From NCBI GenBank assembly GCA_905250115.1, contig CAJNOI010000285.1, positions 25,406-89,405 of the forward strand: a stretch of 64,000 nucleotides of DNA, in the 5' to 3' direction. How positions within the stretch are numbered: the first letter of the stretch is position 1; each line of letters begins with the position of its first letter. The position numbers were made by a program, and so were the translations under genes. Origin of the DNA: Adineta steineri. Lineage: Eukaryota > Rotifera > Eurotatoria > Adinetida > Adinetidae. Positions 1 to 12,080 of this stretch are shown one piece after another. The notes under the pieces were generated by a model, which made no database searches, was not told where the DNA came from, and worked only from the letters and a program-made list of their open reading frames with translations.

Positions 1-1004
1 TAGTAACGAATAAGAAAATATTTGCTTTTATTTTATTTTTCTCGAAAAAAATCGTCAATTGTAGGAGCTAGCTGTACACAAAGTATTTATTTTACTGGAG
101 ACAGCAGAAAAACGCATGCTATTGTCTGGAAAACAAGATCTTGATATTCAGACAAGAGTCCGGTAGGCAACATTTTAAATGGCCAGTTACGATGTCTCTC
201 GTCTAGAAAGATTTTTACATTCCTTGGAATTCACGTCTGCTTCTTCTTAGCTCAGAATAGAACAATACCTTGAATAACTTAGCAAGATTCTTGCGTTTCA
301 TTTTCATTAGAGAATTGTTATAGGTTCATGGGCACTGCTAATTTTGTTGTCAAAGTCTGACACGAATTATAAACATGAAAAGAATGAATAGGTATATATT
401 ACAATAACAAAAAGTGAAGATATCAATGGTAAAGAAACAAAAGTGATAGCCATATCGATAAAATGTTCACTGAATAAATCATAAAAGGCTTAAGAGAAAA
501 ACAACTTCCATTGTCAAAAATTAGCTTATCTTGTTTTTTTTACAGCATATTAATGCTATAGACCGCTCGTTGCAAAAACAAGCGAAGAAACACGTACAAT
601 CGATTCATATAGTGATGTAAGAGATAAAGAATGCTTGTCTTTTTTTCAAACTCTGTCAAGAATCTTTCTATCATTCTATTCATTTGTATAAATACTTTTG
701 CTTAAACTTTACAATGAAAAAGAATTTTGGCTGATAGATTAGAATGAAAATTAATTTGGAAATAATACAGGTAAGAATATTAACTGATCAAGAGTACATA
801 ATAAATATAACTAAAAGAACGCTTTTCATGATCATTCTGTATAGCAAAAAAATATTATTTGTGATAAAATTTAAGTGAAAATAATATCATGTGTATTTTA
901 CATTATTGATCACCAACTTGATACGAAGGAGATAAATATTTTTTGTTAGCGAGCGTTCGAATTTTCTACGAGAAAACCGTCTAATATTTTCTCAACTTAA
1001 AATA
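1..1004. other. Non-coding AT-rich sequence, no gene seen
   Basis: No open frame here resembles a protein and no RNA gene is recognisable. The sequence is low-complexity and AT-rich, and the window edge cuts it off, so it may belong to a flanking intergenic region. Confidence 0.5.
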
Positions 1005-1111
1005 GAAAACCTCCTGATTTTCCTACTGATTTAGGAAAAAACTTCTCCTGGAAAACTCCTGCTTTTTTTTTTGAAACTCCTGTTTTCTAAAATTTTGATT
1101 TGGCAACCCTG
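1005..1111 (+). repeat. Dispersed repeat, copy 1 of a direct pair
   Basis: About 105 bp made of repeated CTCCTGATTT-like units that ends in TTTGATTTGGCAACCCTG. A diverged copy in the same orientation lies at 1848-1949. Both end at the same GGCAACCCTG edge, which suggests a defined element terminus rather than simple AT-rich similarity. The element class is unknown. Confidence 0.6.
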
Positions 1112-1450
1112 GATGTAAGGTAGCTGTGTGAGTAACCCTGAGTTACAGCTAATACTCACGCTTATAATCTCATATGTATGCGCTCCTAGCTTGGTTTACC
1201 GTCGGTTCGTACGAAAATCGCCGATTGAGTCTGGTTTCTTGTTTCCTCATTATTTATTTATAATTTGTTTTATAAAATTGATATTATCTGTCTTGGAAAC
1301 GTTCAGTTTTACTCTAAAAAATGATTTTCCGTACTTTGCCCGAAAGTAAAAATATCGAAAGTGAAAAATGTCGAAAATTGAGATGAAAACTTCTAAACAT
1401 TGTTGTTCTGAAAAAATTGGAAAAGCCAGCAGCCATATTGAGGGTGAATG

Positions 1451-1633
1451 CAGATGTGGGTGGGCGGGTGTTAGCGTGAGTCTGGGTCACGATGGGTGAG
1501 TGAGGATGGATCTGGGCGGGTGTGTATGGATTTGGATCTGAGTTTGAGTAGGTGGATGTGGATGTGTATTCTCCTCATCCATTACCCACAGCACACACCA
1601 CATCCTCACCCACACCCATGCACACCCACACTC
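1451..1633. repeat. Telomere-like fold-back tract
   Basis: The left part is G-rich (GTGGGTGGGCGGGTG and similar units, 1451-1560) and the right part is C-rich (CACCCACACCCATGCACACC and similar, to about 1633). Units resemble degenerate TGTGGG. The G-then-C order makes an imperfect inverted repeat able to fold back. Same family as tracts at 8436, 13911, 15051, 17277, 18008, 58631, 61404, 61643 and 62814. Confidence 0.65.
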
Positions 1634-1847
1634 TTATATTTTTCAATAAACAGCTTTGAAAAGACCAGTAAAATGAACTATGTGTAATTATCTTTTTGTT
1701 GTTCTTTGTTTCGTTCATTCAGACAGACCTTTTCATTGCTCGTTTAATAAAAGCCAAAATCATAAATATTTAAGGGTGAGAAGCGTTTCTTTCTCGTAAA
1801 TAAAGTATGTTACACTGTCGTATTTTTCCTCTAGTTTTGAGAGGAAG

Positions 1848-1949
1848 TTTTCTGATTTTTCTCCTGATTTCGTAAAATAACTCTCCTGACCAATTCCTTT
1901 TTTTAACGAAAAAAACCCTGATTTCTAAAATTTGGATTTGGCAACCCTG
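1848..1949 (+). repeat. Dispersed repeat, copy 2 of a direct pair
   Basis: Diverged copy of 1005-1111 in the same orientation, with the same CTCCTGATTT units and the same GGATTTGGCAACCCTG end. The two copies are about 840 bp apart and flank the fold-back tract at 1451-1633. Confidence 0.6.
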
Positions 1950-1988
1950 AACTCGAATCTGAGGTTCAATTGGTCAGACAGCATGAAA

Positions 1989-2034
1989 GCGTGGGTGTGG
2001 ATAAAGAAATGATAGATGCACACCCTCACATCCA
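1989..2034. repeat. Short telomere-like fold-back tract
   Basis: GCGTGGGTGTGGAT is followed, after about 20 bases, by CACACCCTCACATCC. This is the same G-arm/C-arm arrangement as the larger tracts, in minimal form. Confidence 0.5.
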
Positions 2035-2652
2035 AGATAGGTAGTGAAAGTACTTAGTAGTGACTTTTTTGTCAAAATCTTTACATAGATATCCAACACT
2101 ATCACTCATTTGATTTTTTTGTTGTGAAAACTATCACTCATTTCATAGAAGCATACACCTAGTGGATGGGAACATAAAATATATTGGCCTTTTGATATAC
2201 AACAATTTAGTCGATGAGACTATTCAACAAAAAGAGTACGCCTGAAAAAGATTAATTTATTCGAACATTTTATCGAGTTATTCATTTTTGATATTTACTT
2301 GCGGACAATTATTTATATGTTATCAAGTATTATCATCACGTTTGAACTCGCTTTGCACCTGAATACAGGTTATTGGCGGCAAAGAATGATTAAAATTCAT
2401 CACTGCTATATTGATATCTACTCTTCTCCAATGAAAATATGCATTCACTTGTGCATATAATGGTTTGTCTTTTGTCAACTACAGGTCTTCTGCAACAACC
2501 GGCATGCGATTTAACTTAGTGATATTAACGCTACTTGTATGTTATTTAGTTAGCGATTATATATTAAGAAATGTGCATCATTAAATAGTTTGATTACAAA
2601 TAAAATTTCATGATTCAGTTCACAAAAACAAATTTCTTCTAGTTGATATTGA

Positions 2653-5600
2653 CTAATAAAGCTCGACAGTATTGCGATCATTGCGCATGGCTCCACCAGT
2701 AACTAATACATACCCATTTTGTAATGTGGTTGCTGTGTGAAATGTTCGTTCGACACTCATATCTCCCGTAGTTGTCCAAGTACCTGTTAATAGATTGTAC
2801 AATTCAGCACTTCCGAGATAAGCACCGGCTATAAATCCGCCAGTAACTAATACATATTTATTTGTTAATGTGGATGCTGTGTGATGTGATCGTGGGGAAC
2901 TCATATTTCTCGTAATTGTCCAAGTGCCTCTTGATGGATTGTACAATTCAACACTATTTATATGAGTATTGAAGTTGCGTCCACCAGTAACGAATACATA
3001 ACCATTTGTTAATGTAGATGCTGTGTGATCAGATCGTGCGACATTCATGTTTCCTGTAGTTGTCCAAGTACCTGTTGATGGATTGTACAATTCAGCACTT
3101 CTGTAAGGAGTACTGCCTTTAAATCCACCAGTAATTAGTACATGCCCGTTTGTTAATGTACATGCTGTGTGATATGCTCGTGCAACACTCATGTTTTGCG
3201 TGATTGTCCAAGTACCTGTTGATGGATTGTACAATTCAACACTATTGAAATAATTATGACGGTTGCGTCCACCAGTAATTAACACATATCCATTTGTTAA
3301 TGTAGATGCTGTGTGATCATATCGTGCAACATTCATGTTTCCTGTAGTTGTCCAAGCATTTATTGATGGATTGTACAATTCAGCACTATTCAAAGCAGCA
3401 GAATTCTGAATTCCACCAGTAACTAATACATATCCATTTGTTAATATAGATGCTTTGTGATGTGATCGTTGGAAATTCATGTTTCCTGTCATCGTCCAAA
3501 TACCTGTCGATAGATTGTATAATTCAGCACTATTGAAATAGGCACCAGCAGCAACTAATACTAATCCATTTGCTAATGTGGTTGCTGTGTGAGCATATCG
3601 GTCGGCATTCGTACTTCCTGTCATTGTCCATTCTTCAAGAAAAGATAGATAAGGGAGAAAAAAAAATGTCGTTCTTAGAATAACTTCGAGTTTCTCATGC
3701 CTATAAGTTCTCTATCTGTTGATCACTACTTAAATAATGCCAAACCTTCAACAAACTTCTCTGCTTTCATCGTTAAGATAAGATCCGTTATAGAATTTTC
3801 ATCCAATTCAAACAAATAAGAACGTTGTAGATTCTTAGATTTTAGCAAATTAATGTAAAATATCTTACAAAAGAGTCGATCGATTTTGATCAGATTCTAT
3901 CAATTTCGCGATCTGACGAAACTCAAATGCTGTCTTACAGTTCAGCTATGATACATAATAATCCAGTTTTCGAATTTAAGTAAAGCTCATTCCACATTGT
4001 TCAGCATTGTGGAAACAAGAAGTGCTCTAATCACTTTAAGTGCTTGGTGTGTGAGTATGTGTCAGGATCATCAGCGGGTCACCAACAGGGCAAGGCGTGG
4101 CAGTTGCCCAAGCAAAGATATTCGTAATAACCAATAATTTGACAAAAATTGATACCTAAAACGATTTTTTTCAGCAGTTGCCACACCAAATATTTTACTG
4201 CTGGCTTGTTAATGGTCGTGATGTAAGTAAAAGTGGATGTGAGTGTACGTGTGACAATTTAATATTTACATTATTCTCATGGGAAAGTCGGTATACTAAG
4301 GATTTAATGATGATAATGATGAGTGTTTTTCTGAATCTTGAAATTATCATTTTATACTTCTTTGACTTTCTTTTGAATTTCTTGACTTTGTATAAATGGT
4401 ACTTAAAAACATGAGATTAGATGTTAATAGGCATGTTAGATGTCGATATCATATCAACTAGTATATCGACGTGTAGAATTATCCCATTAAATTAGATAAG
4501 AGTCGATTATTTCATGAGTGAATATAGATTAAAACTTGCTTTTCTGAATAAAATCAAAATCTACTTTTCCTGTTGGAAAGGTAAATTTTATTTATTTTCA
4601 TTCCTTTTTTCACACAATCTTAACTTAATGCTTCGCGAATTCTTTTTCGTGTTTGATCCATCTTGTAACTATTATCAACTAGAAATATATACTATGTGAA
4701 TTTTGTATAATATTCATGTGCATTATAAACAACAAAACCAACAACACAATATTTCTGTAGATTAAATGAAACTGATAATTTGTACGAAAAGACAAGTCAA
4801 CTTTCAGTTGTGTGCTTGAAGTAATATGAGTGTTATTAAAATAGACTAATGTTGACAATATGATAATAGTAATAGCGATAGCTACAAATAGTACTCAATA
4901 TCACGTAGATGTTCTGATTAATAAATGGTCGAAACTATAAAGTTGAGACATCATAAAGGATATCTGACTTTTTCGGTTGAATTAGTGGTTCAAATTATCT
5001 CCTACATTATATCTACAAGTATTGGCATTATTTAATCCTATTCAGTTAAAAGGTACCTATAATTATTAACCGTTTACGATGTTATAGAATATTACTAAAA
5101 TCATTAATGAGTTCTATCGCTTGCAAATCTTCTTATCAGCAATCTGTTCGTATAATAATATTGAACAGGATAAGCATACTCAGTACTTGAATCAGTGCAG
5201 ATCAAATCAAGGCATGAAAAACTGATCTTATTTCAAGTTCTGATAGAAAATCTTTCTTTATGTTATTCATCTAGATGGTGAACATTCAATAGCTAAAATC
5301 AAGACTTTTCGATGTTGTTACTTGCAATAATTATCGTTTAGGCGACTACAAATGATTTAAAATAATACTAACTCCGTATTGCTATTGTTGTTGTTGTTGT
5401 TGATGATGTTGTTGTTGCTGCTGCTGCTGTTGTTGATGTTGTAGTTGATTCTAGATTGCAGAAATGAGTTTAGAATGAGACTAAACCATTGGGTAAAGTT
5501 TTATTCTTAATTTCTTTCGACGTCGTCGTCTTCTTCTTCTTCCTTTTCTCTAACAATATATCGACCATAAATATGAGTACATTATAATAAAATAGCAAAT

Positions 5601-8600
5601 TATTAGATGCTTTACATTATAATTGTAATTCTATGATCTTTACTTTAAGCACATCTCTAGTATAAGGATTTGGTCAACTCAGTTTACATATTTTATTAGT
5701 TTAATAATGAAACATTTGCAGAAATGTAGAGATTGACTTATATAGCATTTGGGTATATAGCTACTGTTCTCGAAATATTTCATTTTCATTTAGAATGGCA
5801 TTCTAATCAGAAACTAATGCTAATTCAACGACTACAGCTCACAGCTTATGGGTAGCTATCATAAAACCAACTAAATTCATGTCGATCTATTTCATCGCTT
5901 TCTTTTCAGAACTATTGATTATTGTAGTGTGCTTAGCTACACTGTTAAGAGATTCTTTATGATACAGAGAAAAACTTCAATGTGACATCATTGAGCTATA
6001 ACCAGAGCTTCCAGAATAGTTTCATTTCATTTTCAAACTGTTTTTAATCATCATCTCAGTAAAAAAATATTGTATTTTCTTATTATTTATTATCTAAAAT
6101 CTTCTAAAATGCGCTGTAAATTTATATTCAAGCTTGATTAAAATTATTTGATAGACGTTGATGCTACTTTCATTTCATAGATATTTCATCGAATAATTAT
6201 TTGTAATTTTTTTGTTATTTTTGTAATATTCGTTAGTATTGACTCTTCAGTTTAAATAAGGCCGTTTCAAGTCCCACAGACTTTTCGTTTACTCGGATAT
6301 TGCCAAAGTAGATTTCGAAAAATAAACATCGAAACAGACAGTTCAGCTGAAAAAGATTTCCTTTCTAGTAGATGGCTTTAGCTGAATATTTTTTATTCGA
6401 GCTTTATTTCTTAGGAAACTTGACGCTTCTTACAACCCATTAGAATTATTAATCAAGATCTATGGTAAGAAAACTTTCTAGATTTTCGTTTCACTAAGAT
6501 GATAAACAATCATAACTACACAAACTGATTGTATTTCTGTTTCACATGGAATGTTCTGTAGAATATATTAACTCTGATAATTTGTGTGAGGATATGATGG
6601 ACAGAAAACAAATCTATGAACTACAAATAATGTTATATCACACATATGATTTAACTTTGATTAGTGAGATCAACTTGAGAATAAGTCGTACCACATATTG
6701 AAAAGATAATAACTCTGAAATTGATTTTTAAGAGTTGTGTTTCTATTTGAGGGGTCTACTGGGATCATATGTAGTCAAAAGGACAACGATCAAATGTTAA
6801 TCAATAAGACTTTTATCAGTGATGATGAAATTCTAGAGAGTATATTGTTGATATTTTCATTAGAGAAAGTTCAACTTGTCAAAACTTTGTGATCTCAAAT
6901 GAAAATAGGAAGTTGGTTGAACGAAAAAAAATCTGCATACTAAGACTTTAGAGATCTAATAAGTTTGACTATATATAAAAGTATAGTAGTTAAAAAGAGT
7001 GAACGACACCTCATATTTTTGTGACTACATCAGAGAAATCTATGATGGCAAACAACCTTATCACAACGGTGATGCTATTTGAAAAGACAATCTTTTAATC
7101 ATCATGGTTTTGACTGTATTAAACATGAACTAGCCATGCTAATCCATAAAATTCATTGTTTTCTAGATTAATATATCTGAAAATACTGAATTCCTATGCA
7201 AAGTTATGCATGTTCACAATATCCTTTAGAAATGAACTGCCGTTGACACGTTACCATGACTCTCACTGGTATATTCTATTTTCGACTGCTTTCTACTTCA
7301 TTCAATCGTTAACAATTTTACTTAAAAGTATGCCACACTTTTATAGGTTTATCCCAATAAAAATAAATTAACTCATCTTACTTGAGTTTTATTTTGATCT
7401 CGACAATTTAATCATATTATTTATACTATTATAACTGGCTATTTATTCATTCCGAAAAAACATGAATGACTATCAAAGCAATCTTCGAATTCTACTAAGA
7501 CGAAAATTCATGGGACTAACTCAAACTAAAATATAATTGAATAGAGCAAATAAAAACAATATGCAAGTTACTGCGGACTGTGAAAAGGTAGTACACTTCA
7601 AATTCAAACCATGATTCATTATTCGATGGGTACTGACAGTGGATTCTCCAAGAAAGAAATACTGTGAAAAAAGACACTACGTCTTGAGGATATGAGTGAG
7701 TGAGGTAGGTGTGGACCATAGCTGTGGATTGGAGCGTGTTATTGAGGGCGGGTGTGAATGTAGCTGTGAGTACGAATACGAGTTCAGATAGTCAAAAGTA
7801 TGGATATATTAAGATACTACATTTGCCTTTGAACAATACCCAGCGATACCCTAAAAAATCTCAACTTTACTGCAATGGATATTGATTTATAGAGTAAAAG
7901 TCGACCTTTAGCATTAATTTTATAATTCTGGATACGCTATCTTAGAACATCAAGGCATCCCTCGATGATTACTGCAGAAATATCCGGATTTCGTTGTGCA
8001 AAAATCTCTGTAAATGAAACTATGCTTTAGGCCTGGGAATTCTTACGAGTCGAGCGGGCGTAAGCAATAGCTGGGCTTTGTTGAACTAGATCGAGCCACG
8101 AAAAAGTGGCAAGGGTATGGTAAATTCCCTTTCCCAGAAATTTAGAATTGATCACATCTAAAATGGAGGAGAGTGTAATGAATAATATCTATATGACAAT
8201 GTCCAGCACTAATTCTCATATATACCACGGCACATTTTATTATACATACAACGATTCTAATACTACTTCATTACGAAATCTATATATAAAGAATCTCTAT
8301 TATTTATATTTTAATCGAATAATGATATGCATTTTAATATATACGTTATATATGGTTTCATTTCGGATTGAGTCAAGTCAAGTTAAGAAGAATATATATC
8401 TATATGTATATATAAAGTATATGATTCGATTTGAGGATGTGAGCAGTTTGCGTGTAGGTGTGAGTGAATGGCTATCAAGGATGGCTGTAACTGCGGGCGA
8501 TTGTTTTGTCTTCACACACACTCTCACCCGCCCACACCCTGAGATAGTTTTTATATATAATATATCGATATATATTTTTACTCAACTTAATCCAACCCGA

Positions 8601-9577
8601 CCCAATTCAAGCTTAGACTTCAACTTTATTTCTATATCATCTTTAACTAAAAGAGATTTCTATGATTATCCTTAAAAGTATTAAATTAGATTTCCAACAA
8701 ATTTCTCATATAATTACTTGATTTGAATTTTCGGAAATTACTATCGTATGGGTGTCCTAGATGATATAGGCCTTGATGTCCTCTATCACCAGCTGAAATA
8801 TCAGAGTGATTGTTTGTTGTAGCATAAAATGCAAGGGATCAACATTTTAGTTGGAAAACACGGAATAACGAGTAAGATCCATAATATTAATGCTATTTTA
8901 GAGATTCTTATAGATTGACTACAGCTTTTAAAGGAATCCATATTTAAAAGTCACCTTTAGTCAAGAATATTCTGTTAAAATCGCTGGAAAGTTGAAAAAA
9001 CTGATATTGGCAAGTATCAAAAACTCCGCTCGTGTTTTGTTTATTTGTGTAGAAAGAAGTGATCTAGTCGAATTACCACCGATATCTGATTTTCTCAGAA
9101 ACTGACTTTTGATCAACGTTCTTTCACATGCTAAAAATTCCATTATGGATCTCAGAAAAGCTTTCGTTTTTGTTGCTTAAAAGTAGGATGTATAAGTTGT
9201 TATGATAAACAACAAAGTTCTACATTCTGTTCTCTTACGTCGTCATTCCAATAACATATTGGACGAGAGCTCAGTGGTGAATTTTTAGAATTATTTATCT
9301 CTTATGAAATACTCTAAATAAGAAATTAGTTTTTTTGTATAGCTATGCCTTTTCTTATTGTTTGCATCGTTTCTGTCATACCTGTTTTTGTTGTGACTAT
9401 TATGTCAGTTGTTCTTTCTTCTGTTGTTGATGTTTTTTGACTGTTCGTCTTTTCTGTTTTGAAGATAAGAATTAGAAGTGTTATAATTATAAGAAGTACG
9501 ATAATAGTGAATATAATCCACATCACTTTTCTTTTTTTCAGATATTCACATCTAGAATAAGAAATCTTTTTTATCAT
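2653..9577 (-). CDS. Type II membrane protein with seven-bladed kelch ectodomain
   Basis: Two-exon model of 391 residues. Exon 1 is 9577-9382 and exon 2 is 3632-2653, separated by a 5.75 kb intron. Exon 1 encodes a basic, Cys-containing cytosolic tail (YSRCEYLKKRK) and one strong membrane helix (about residues 20-40), ending in a Ser/Thr-rich stalk. It ends ACAG/GTATGA in phase 1. Exon 2 starts after a polypyrimidine tract and AG with the matching phase, giving Glu-Trp-Thr. Exon 2 carries kelch repeats of about 48 residues (GG in YVLVTGG, SAELYNPSTGTWT, HTAS-LTNG). Six full repeats and a split seventh (WTMTGS at the start, VELY at the end) fit a closed propeller. Kelch propellers usually bind proteins or glycans; the ligand is unknown. 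The exon 2 frame is certain. The link to exon 1 is inferred from phase and from the parallel gene at 15821-18366. An AG three bases before the ATG could be a trans-splice or 5' intron acceptor. Confidence 0.7.
5385..5447 (+). repeat. TTG/CTG trinucleotide microsatellite
   Basis: Imperfect TTG, CTG and ATG triplet run in the intron. A related run sits at 17483-17555 in the duplicated intron, so it predates the duplication. Confidence 0.8.
7686..7790 (+). repeat. G-rich telomere-like tract (one arm)
   Basis: Degenerate units such as GAGTGAGTGAGGTAGGTGTGG and GAGGGCGGGTGTGAATG lie on the plus strand with no obvious C-rich partner. It may be a half tract of the fold-back family. Confidence 0.45.
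8033..8142. other. GC-richer block with hairpin potential
   Basis: A block of about 110 bp with clearly higher GC than its surroundings. It starts CTGGGAATTC and ends AAATTCCCTTTCCCAG, so the ends are partly complementary. Inside is a GCCAC-GAAAAA-GTGGC hairpin. It could be a short transposon remnant or a structured RNA. No tRNA or known ncRNA signature was found. Confidence 0.3.
8436..8543. repeat. Telomere-like fold-back tract
   Basis: G-rich arm GTGTAGGTGTGAGTG, a spacer of about 50 bases, then C-rich arm CTCACCCGCCCACACCCTGAG. Arms are imperfectly complementary, in the same G-then-C order as the rest of the family. It lies inside the inferred kelch intron. Confidence 0.65.
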
Positions 9578-9663
9578 TGCCTACAATTCATAAGATACAT
9601 ACAATGCTTCTGATTGAGTCGCATTCGAAGTAACTGTTTCAGACTAAAATAGTCAAAAAAAAA

Positions 9664-9763
9664 NNNNNNNNNNNNNNNNNNNNNNNNNNNNNNNNNNNNN
9701 NNNNNNNNNNNNNNNNNNNNNNNNNNNNNNNNNNNNNNNNNNNNNNNNNNNNNNNNNNNNNNN
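9664..9763. other. Assembly gap (100 N)
   Basis: Exactly 100 N, the conventional size for a gap of unknown length. By comparison with the related copy (18447-18814), about 370 bp are missing if the copies are collinear. The sequence changes from diverged to near-identical with the other copy at this gap, so a misjoin is possible. Confidence 0.95.
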
Positions 9764-12080
9764 TTAAAATAGTAGAAAAGATATTTATCATGCTCTCTCT
9801 TTCTCTTTCTTAAATAATCAGTTCTTTTTATGACGTGTATCATTATGTTAATGTAAAACATTTCTAACAAAATATCATATATCAATAAAAACAATCAGCT
9901 CACTTCCTTTTTCAATGTTACTTTTCAAAAAAACAACAACTCTTGTCAGATAGAGTTTTTATCTCTTATAAATATGAAATTGTTTGAGACAATATTTAGT
10001 GTAATTATTATTAGTTAATAAAACATTGAAAAATCAGCACTGCTCAAAGGATATGCAACATTTCCTCCCAGAGAAGAAAAGCTGATGTTAAAATGCTCCA
10101 CTATTGACAAAGATTCTTCTGAAATAATTGAGAATTAGACAATATTTATGATTAGAAATATCTTTAATTTGGATTTTCTTGTATGCAACAAGTATTTCAC
10201 AGTATAAGTAAATGATTATGAAAGTAACATTGTGATTATCTTTGCATTGTTTCTTGATTTCAAAAAGAAATCGATCTTCATCGTATAATTTGTTATTCAT
10301 TGATGTTTTAGTTGGAAGTCGATTAAGAACATTGAAGAAAACTATAATCATGATTCTAATTACAACCATAGTCATATGAAATACGTAGATGCTTTGAATA
10401 ATTACATTTAGATGTGACTGTCGGTGATTTTGGATATTATATTTGTCTCTCAATATTCTCCACACTATGAAAAGTTATTAATGTTCTTTTAATCATTTTT
10501 CTCACTGGAGAAAAACAAAATATGAAATATATTTCTTATTTTGTGATTGAACATTTATGTCGAAAAAGTGAAAATAAAAAAAAAACAGGAATCATATCAA
10601 TTGTCAAGTTTAGTACAATATCATGAAACCTTGAAATTCACTGTTGTCTCTTTGAGTAAATATGCGAATGACAATATGATAGAGAGAGATATTCCTCGTA
10701 TCTTGATGTTAATTTATCGTCATTCTTATCTCTTCTAATGCATCATTAAAATATTTTATACTCGCATCTTAATCTATTGATGAAGTATTTTATCGACAAA
10801 ATATCTTTTTAACAGTAATTTCATAACTGATGTAGTTATAGCTTAATTCTATAAAGACTTTCAAATGGATGAATAAAAAATAATAAAATACATTCTTTTC
10901 TCTCAGGAAACTTTGTATTTCCTTCAAAAAGTGCTGATTTTCAATGTTTTTTTTTATATAGAAAAATAATGATATTAACTATTATTTGAACTAATTTATG
11001 TCATATGCTATCTCGTAGAGTTTGATATTCACAACAGATATAACATTTTTATTCAAAACTGTTCTGGAAGAAGAAAGTGATAGTATTGTTTTCAACAACA
11101 TATGATGTTTTGTCATAAATATTTTATATAAAGACGCTTATATACAGTGAGCATCAGAATCATTCACTCATTATTACCTTTATCTTAAATGAAACAAATA
11201 CATAAAAATAAAGTGAAAAATATTATTTGAGAATTCATTTCTTGATATTTAATAATTTAAAGAATGTTGAATATAGTTGATGACTCTACTAAATAGCATA
11301 CGGAAATTATGAAATAAATAGACGAATGAGAAGAGTTTCATTTGTTTTCTAACCATTAATACTTTCTATTTTATTATTGATCATTTAATGAAAAACGTTG
11401 CAAATAATTTATAAAATTGATTCATTTTTCTGTTGACATCTACATAATAAAACATATTCTTCTGTATCTTTCATTAATTATCATCGATATTTGTCTTTTG
11501 TTGAATGCAATAAAATAATTTGTTTCTTTTTAGTGACATTCTCCAATAATCAACAATGAAAATTGGCTTGAATAGTAGAAAAACTCTTCTATATTTTATT
11601 GAAAACTGAGCTTTAAAAAATAAAAGGTTTATTTTTTTTTCTTCAGTCGCCTATCTGATGACGTCAATGACAATTTTGTTTTTTGTTAAAACATTTGCAG
11701 CAAATACAACATTTGAATTTCACAATAAAGAAAAACAATAAATCCGTTTCCTTCTTCAAAACTAATATAAAATATCAGGGATTATTTGTTGTAAATATAA
11801 AAATGTTCATGATATTGAAATGTTTGTAGGAAGGATGTGAAAACAAAGTGTTTCAAACAAAATACAATGTTATTCTTGTTAAGAATACATCGAAAATCAC
11901 ACCTTTTTGATGGAAATACAATGCTTCCTGAAAAATAAAATACATCGACATTATCTGATATCTAAAATGTATGGCACAATTGTTTTTATTCTTATTTCAT
12001 AGATTAAACATATGATAAAAAAGTGCGATTACTCATCTTCAGAATAAATCTTCACCAAATGTTATTCAACAATAGGAATA
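9764..12080. repeat. Duplicated upstream flank, copy A
   Basis: Matches 18815-21070 in the same orientation, offset about 9.05 kb. Similarity is patchy: roughly 400 bp from 9764 has only a handful of differences by eye, then a short diverged stretch around 10160-10220, then near-identity again. Identity falls off gradually past 11300. Both copies lie upstream (5') of the membrane-anchor exon of their gene. Confidence 0.8.
10088..10465 (-). CDS. Hypothetical membrane-like open frame, copy A
   Basis: A 125-residue open frame with hydrophobic stretches (VVIRIMIIVFF, VTFIIIYLYC) and a central segment (PTKTSMNNKLYDEDRFLFEI) identical in the copy at 19231-19515. Copy B differs in the first 37 residues and stops earlier. 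DNA identity is equally high in surrounding non-coding sequence, so conservation does not prove coding. It is not recognised and may be an exon, a gene remnant or chance. Confidence 0.25.
   Translation of the reverse strand: MWRILRDKYNIQNHRQSHLNVIIQSIYVFHMTMVVIRIMIIVFFNVLNRLPTKTSMNNKLYDEDRFLFEIKKQCKDNHNVTFIIIYLYCEILVAYKKIQIKDISNHKYCLILNYFRRIFVNSGAF

Larger units (their letters stand above)
3633..9381 (-). other. Long intron of the kelch gene (inferred)
   Basis: No coding exon is evident. The part at about 5340-5890 is clearly related (my estimate is about three-quarters identical) to 17430-17990 in the intron of the neighbouring Cys-rich gene, including a TTG/CTG trinucleotide run. The part at about 5890-9150 has no counterpart there. 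It contains G-rich tracts and a GC-richer block at 8033-8142. Confidence 0.45.

Noticed and set aside
1496-1687. 63-residue frame across the first fold-back tract
   Set aside because: Its His-Pro-rich sequence is simply the CACCC repeat translated.
9332-9381. Extension of the kelch anchor exon beyond ACAG/GTATGA to the stop at 9326
   Set aside because: A good donor site interrupts it and the related gene has its donor at the equivalent place in the same phase, so the extra codons are probably intronic.
11650-11680. Hammerhead-ribozyme-like CTGATGACG string
   Set aside because: The required GAAA and cleavage-site segments are not at suitable positions, and the copy at 20641 lacks the core string.
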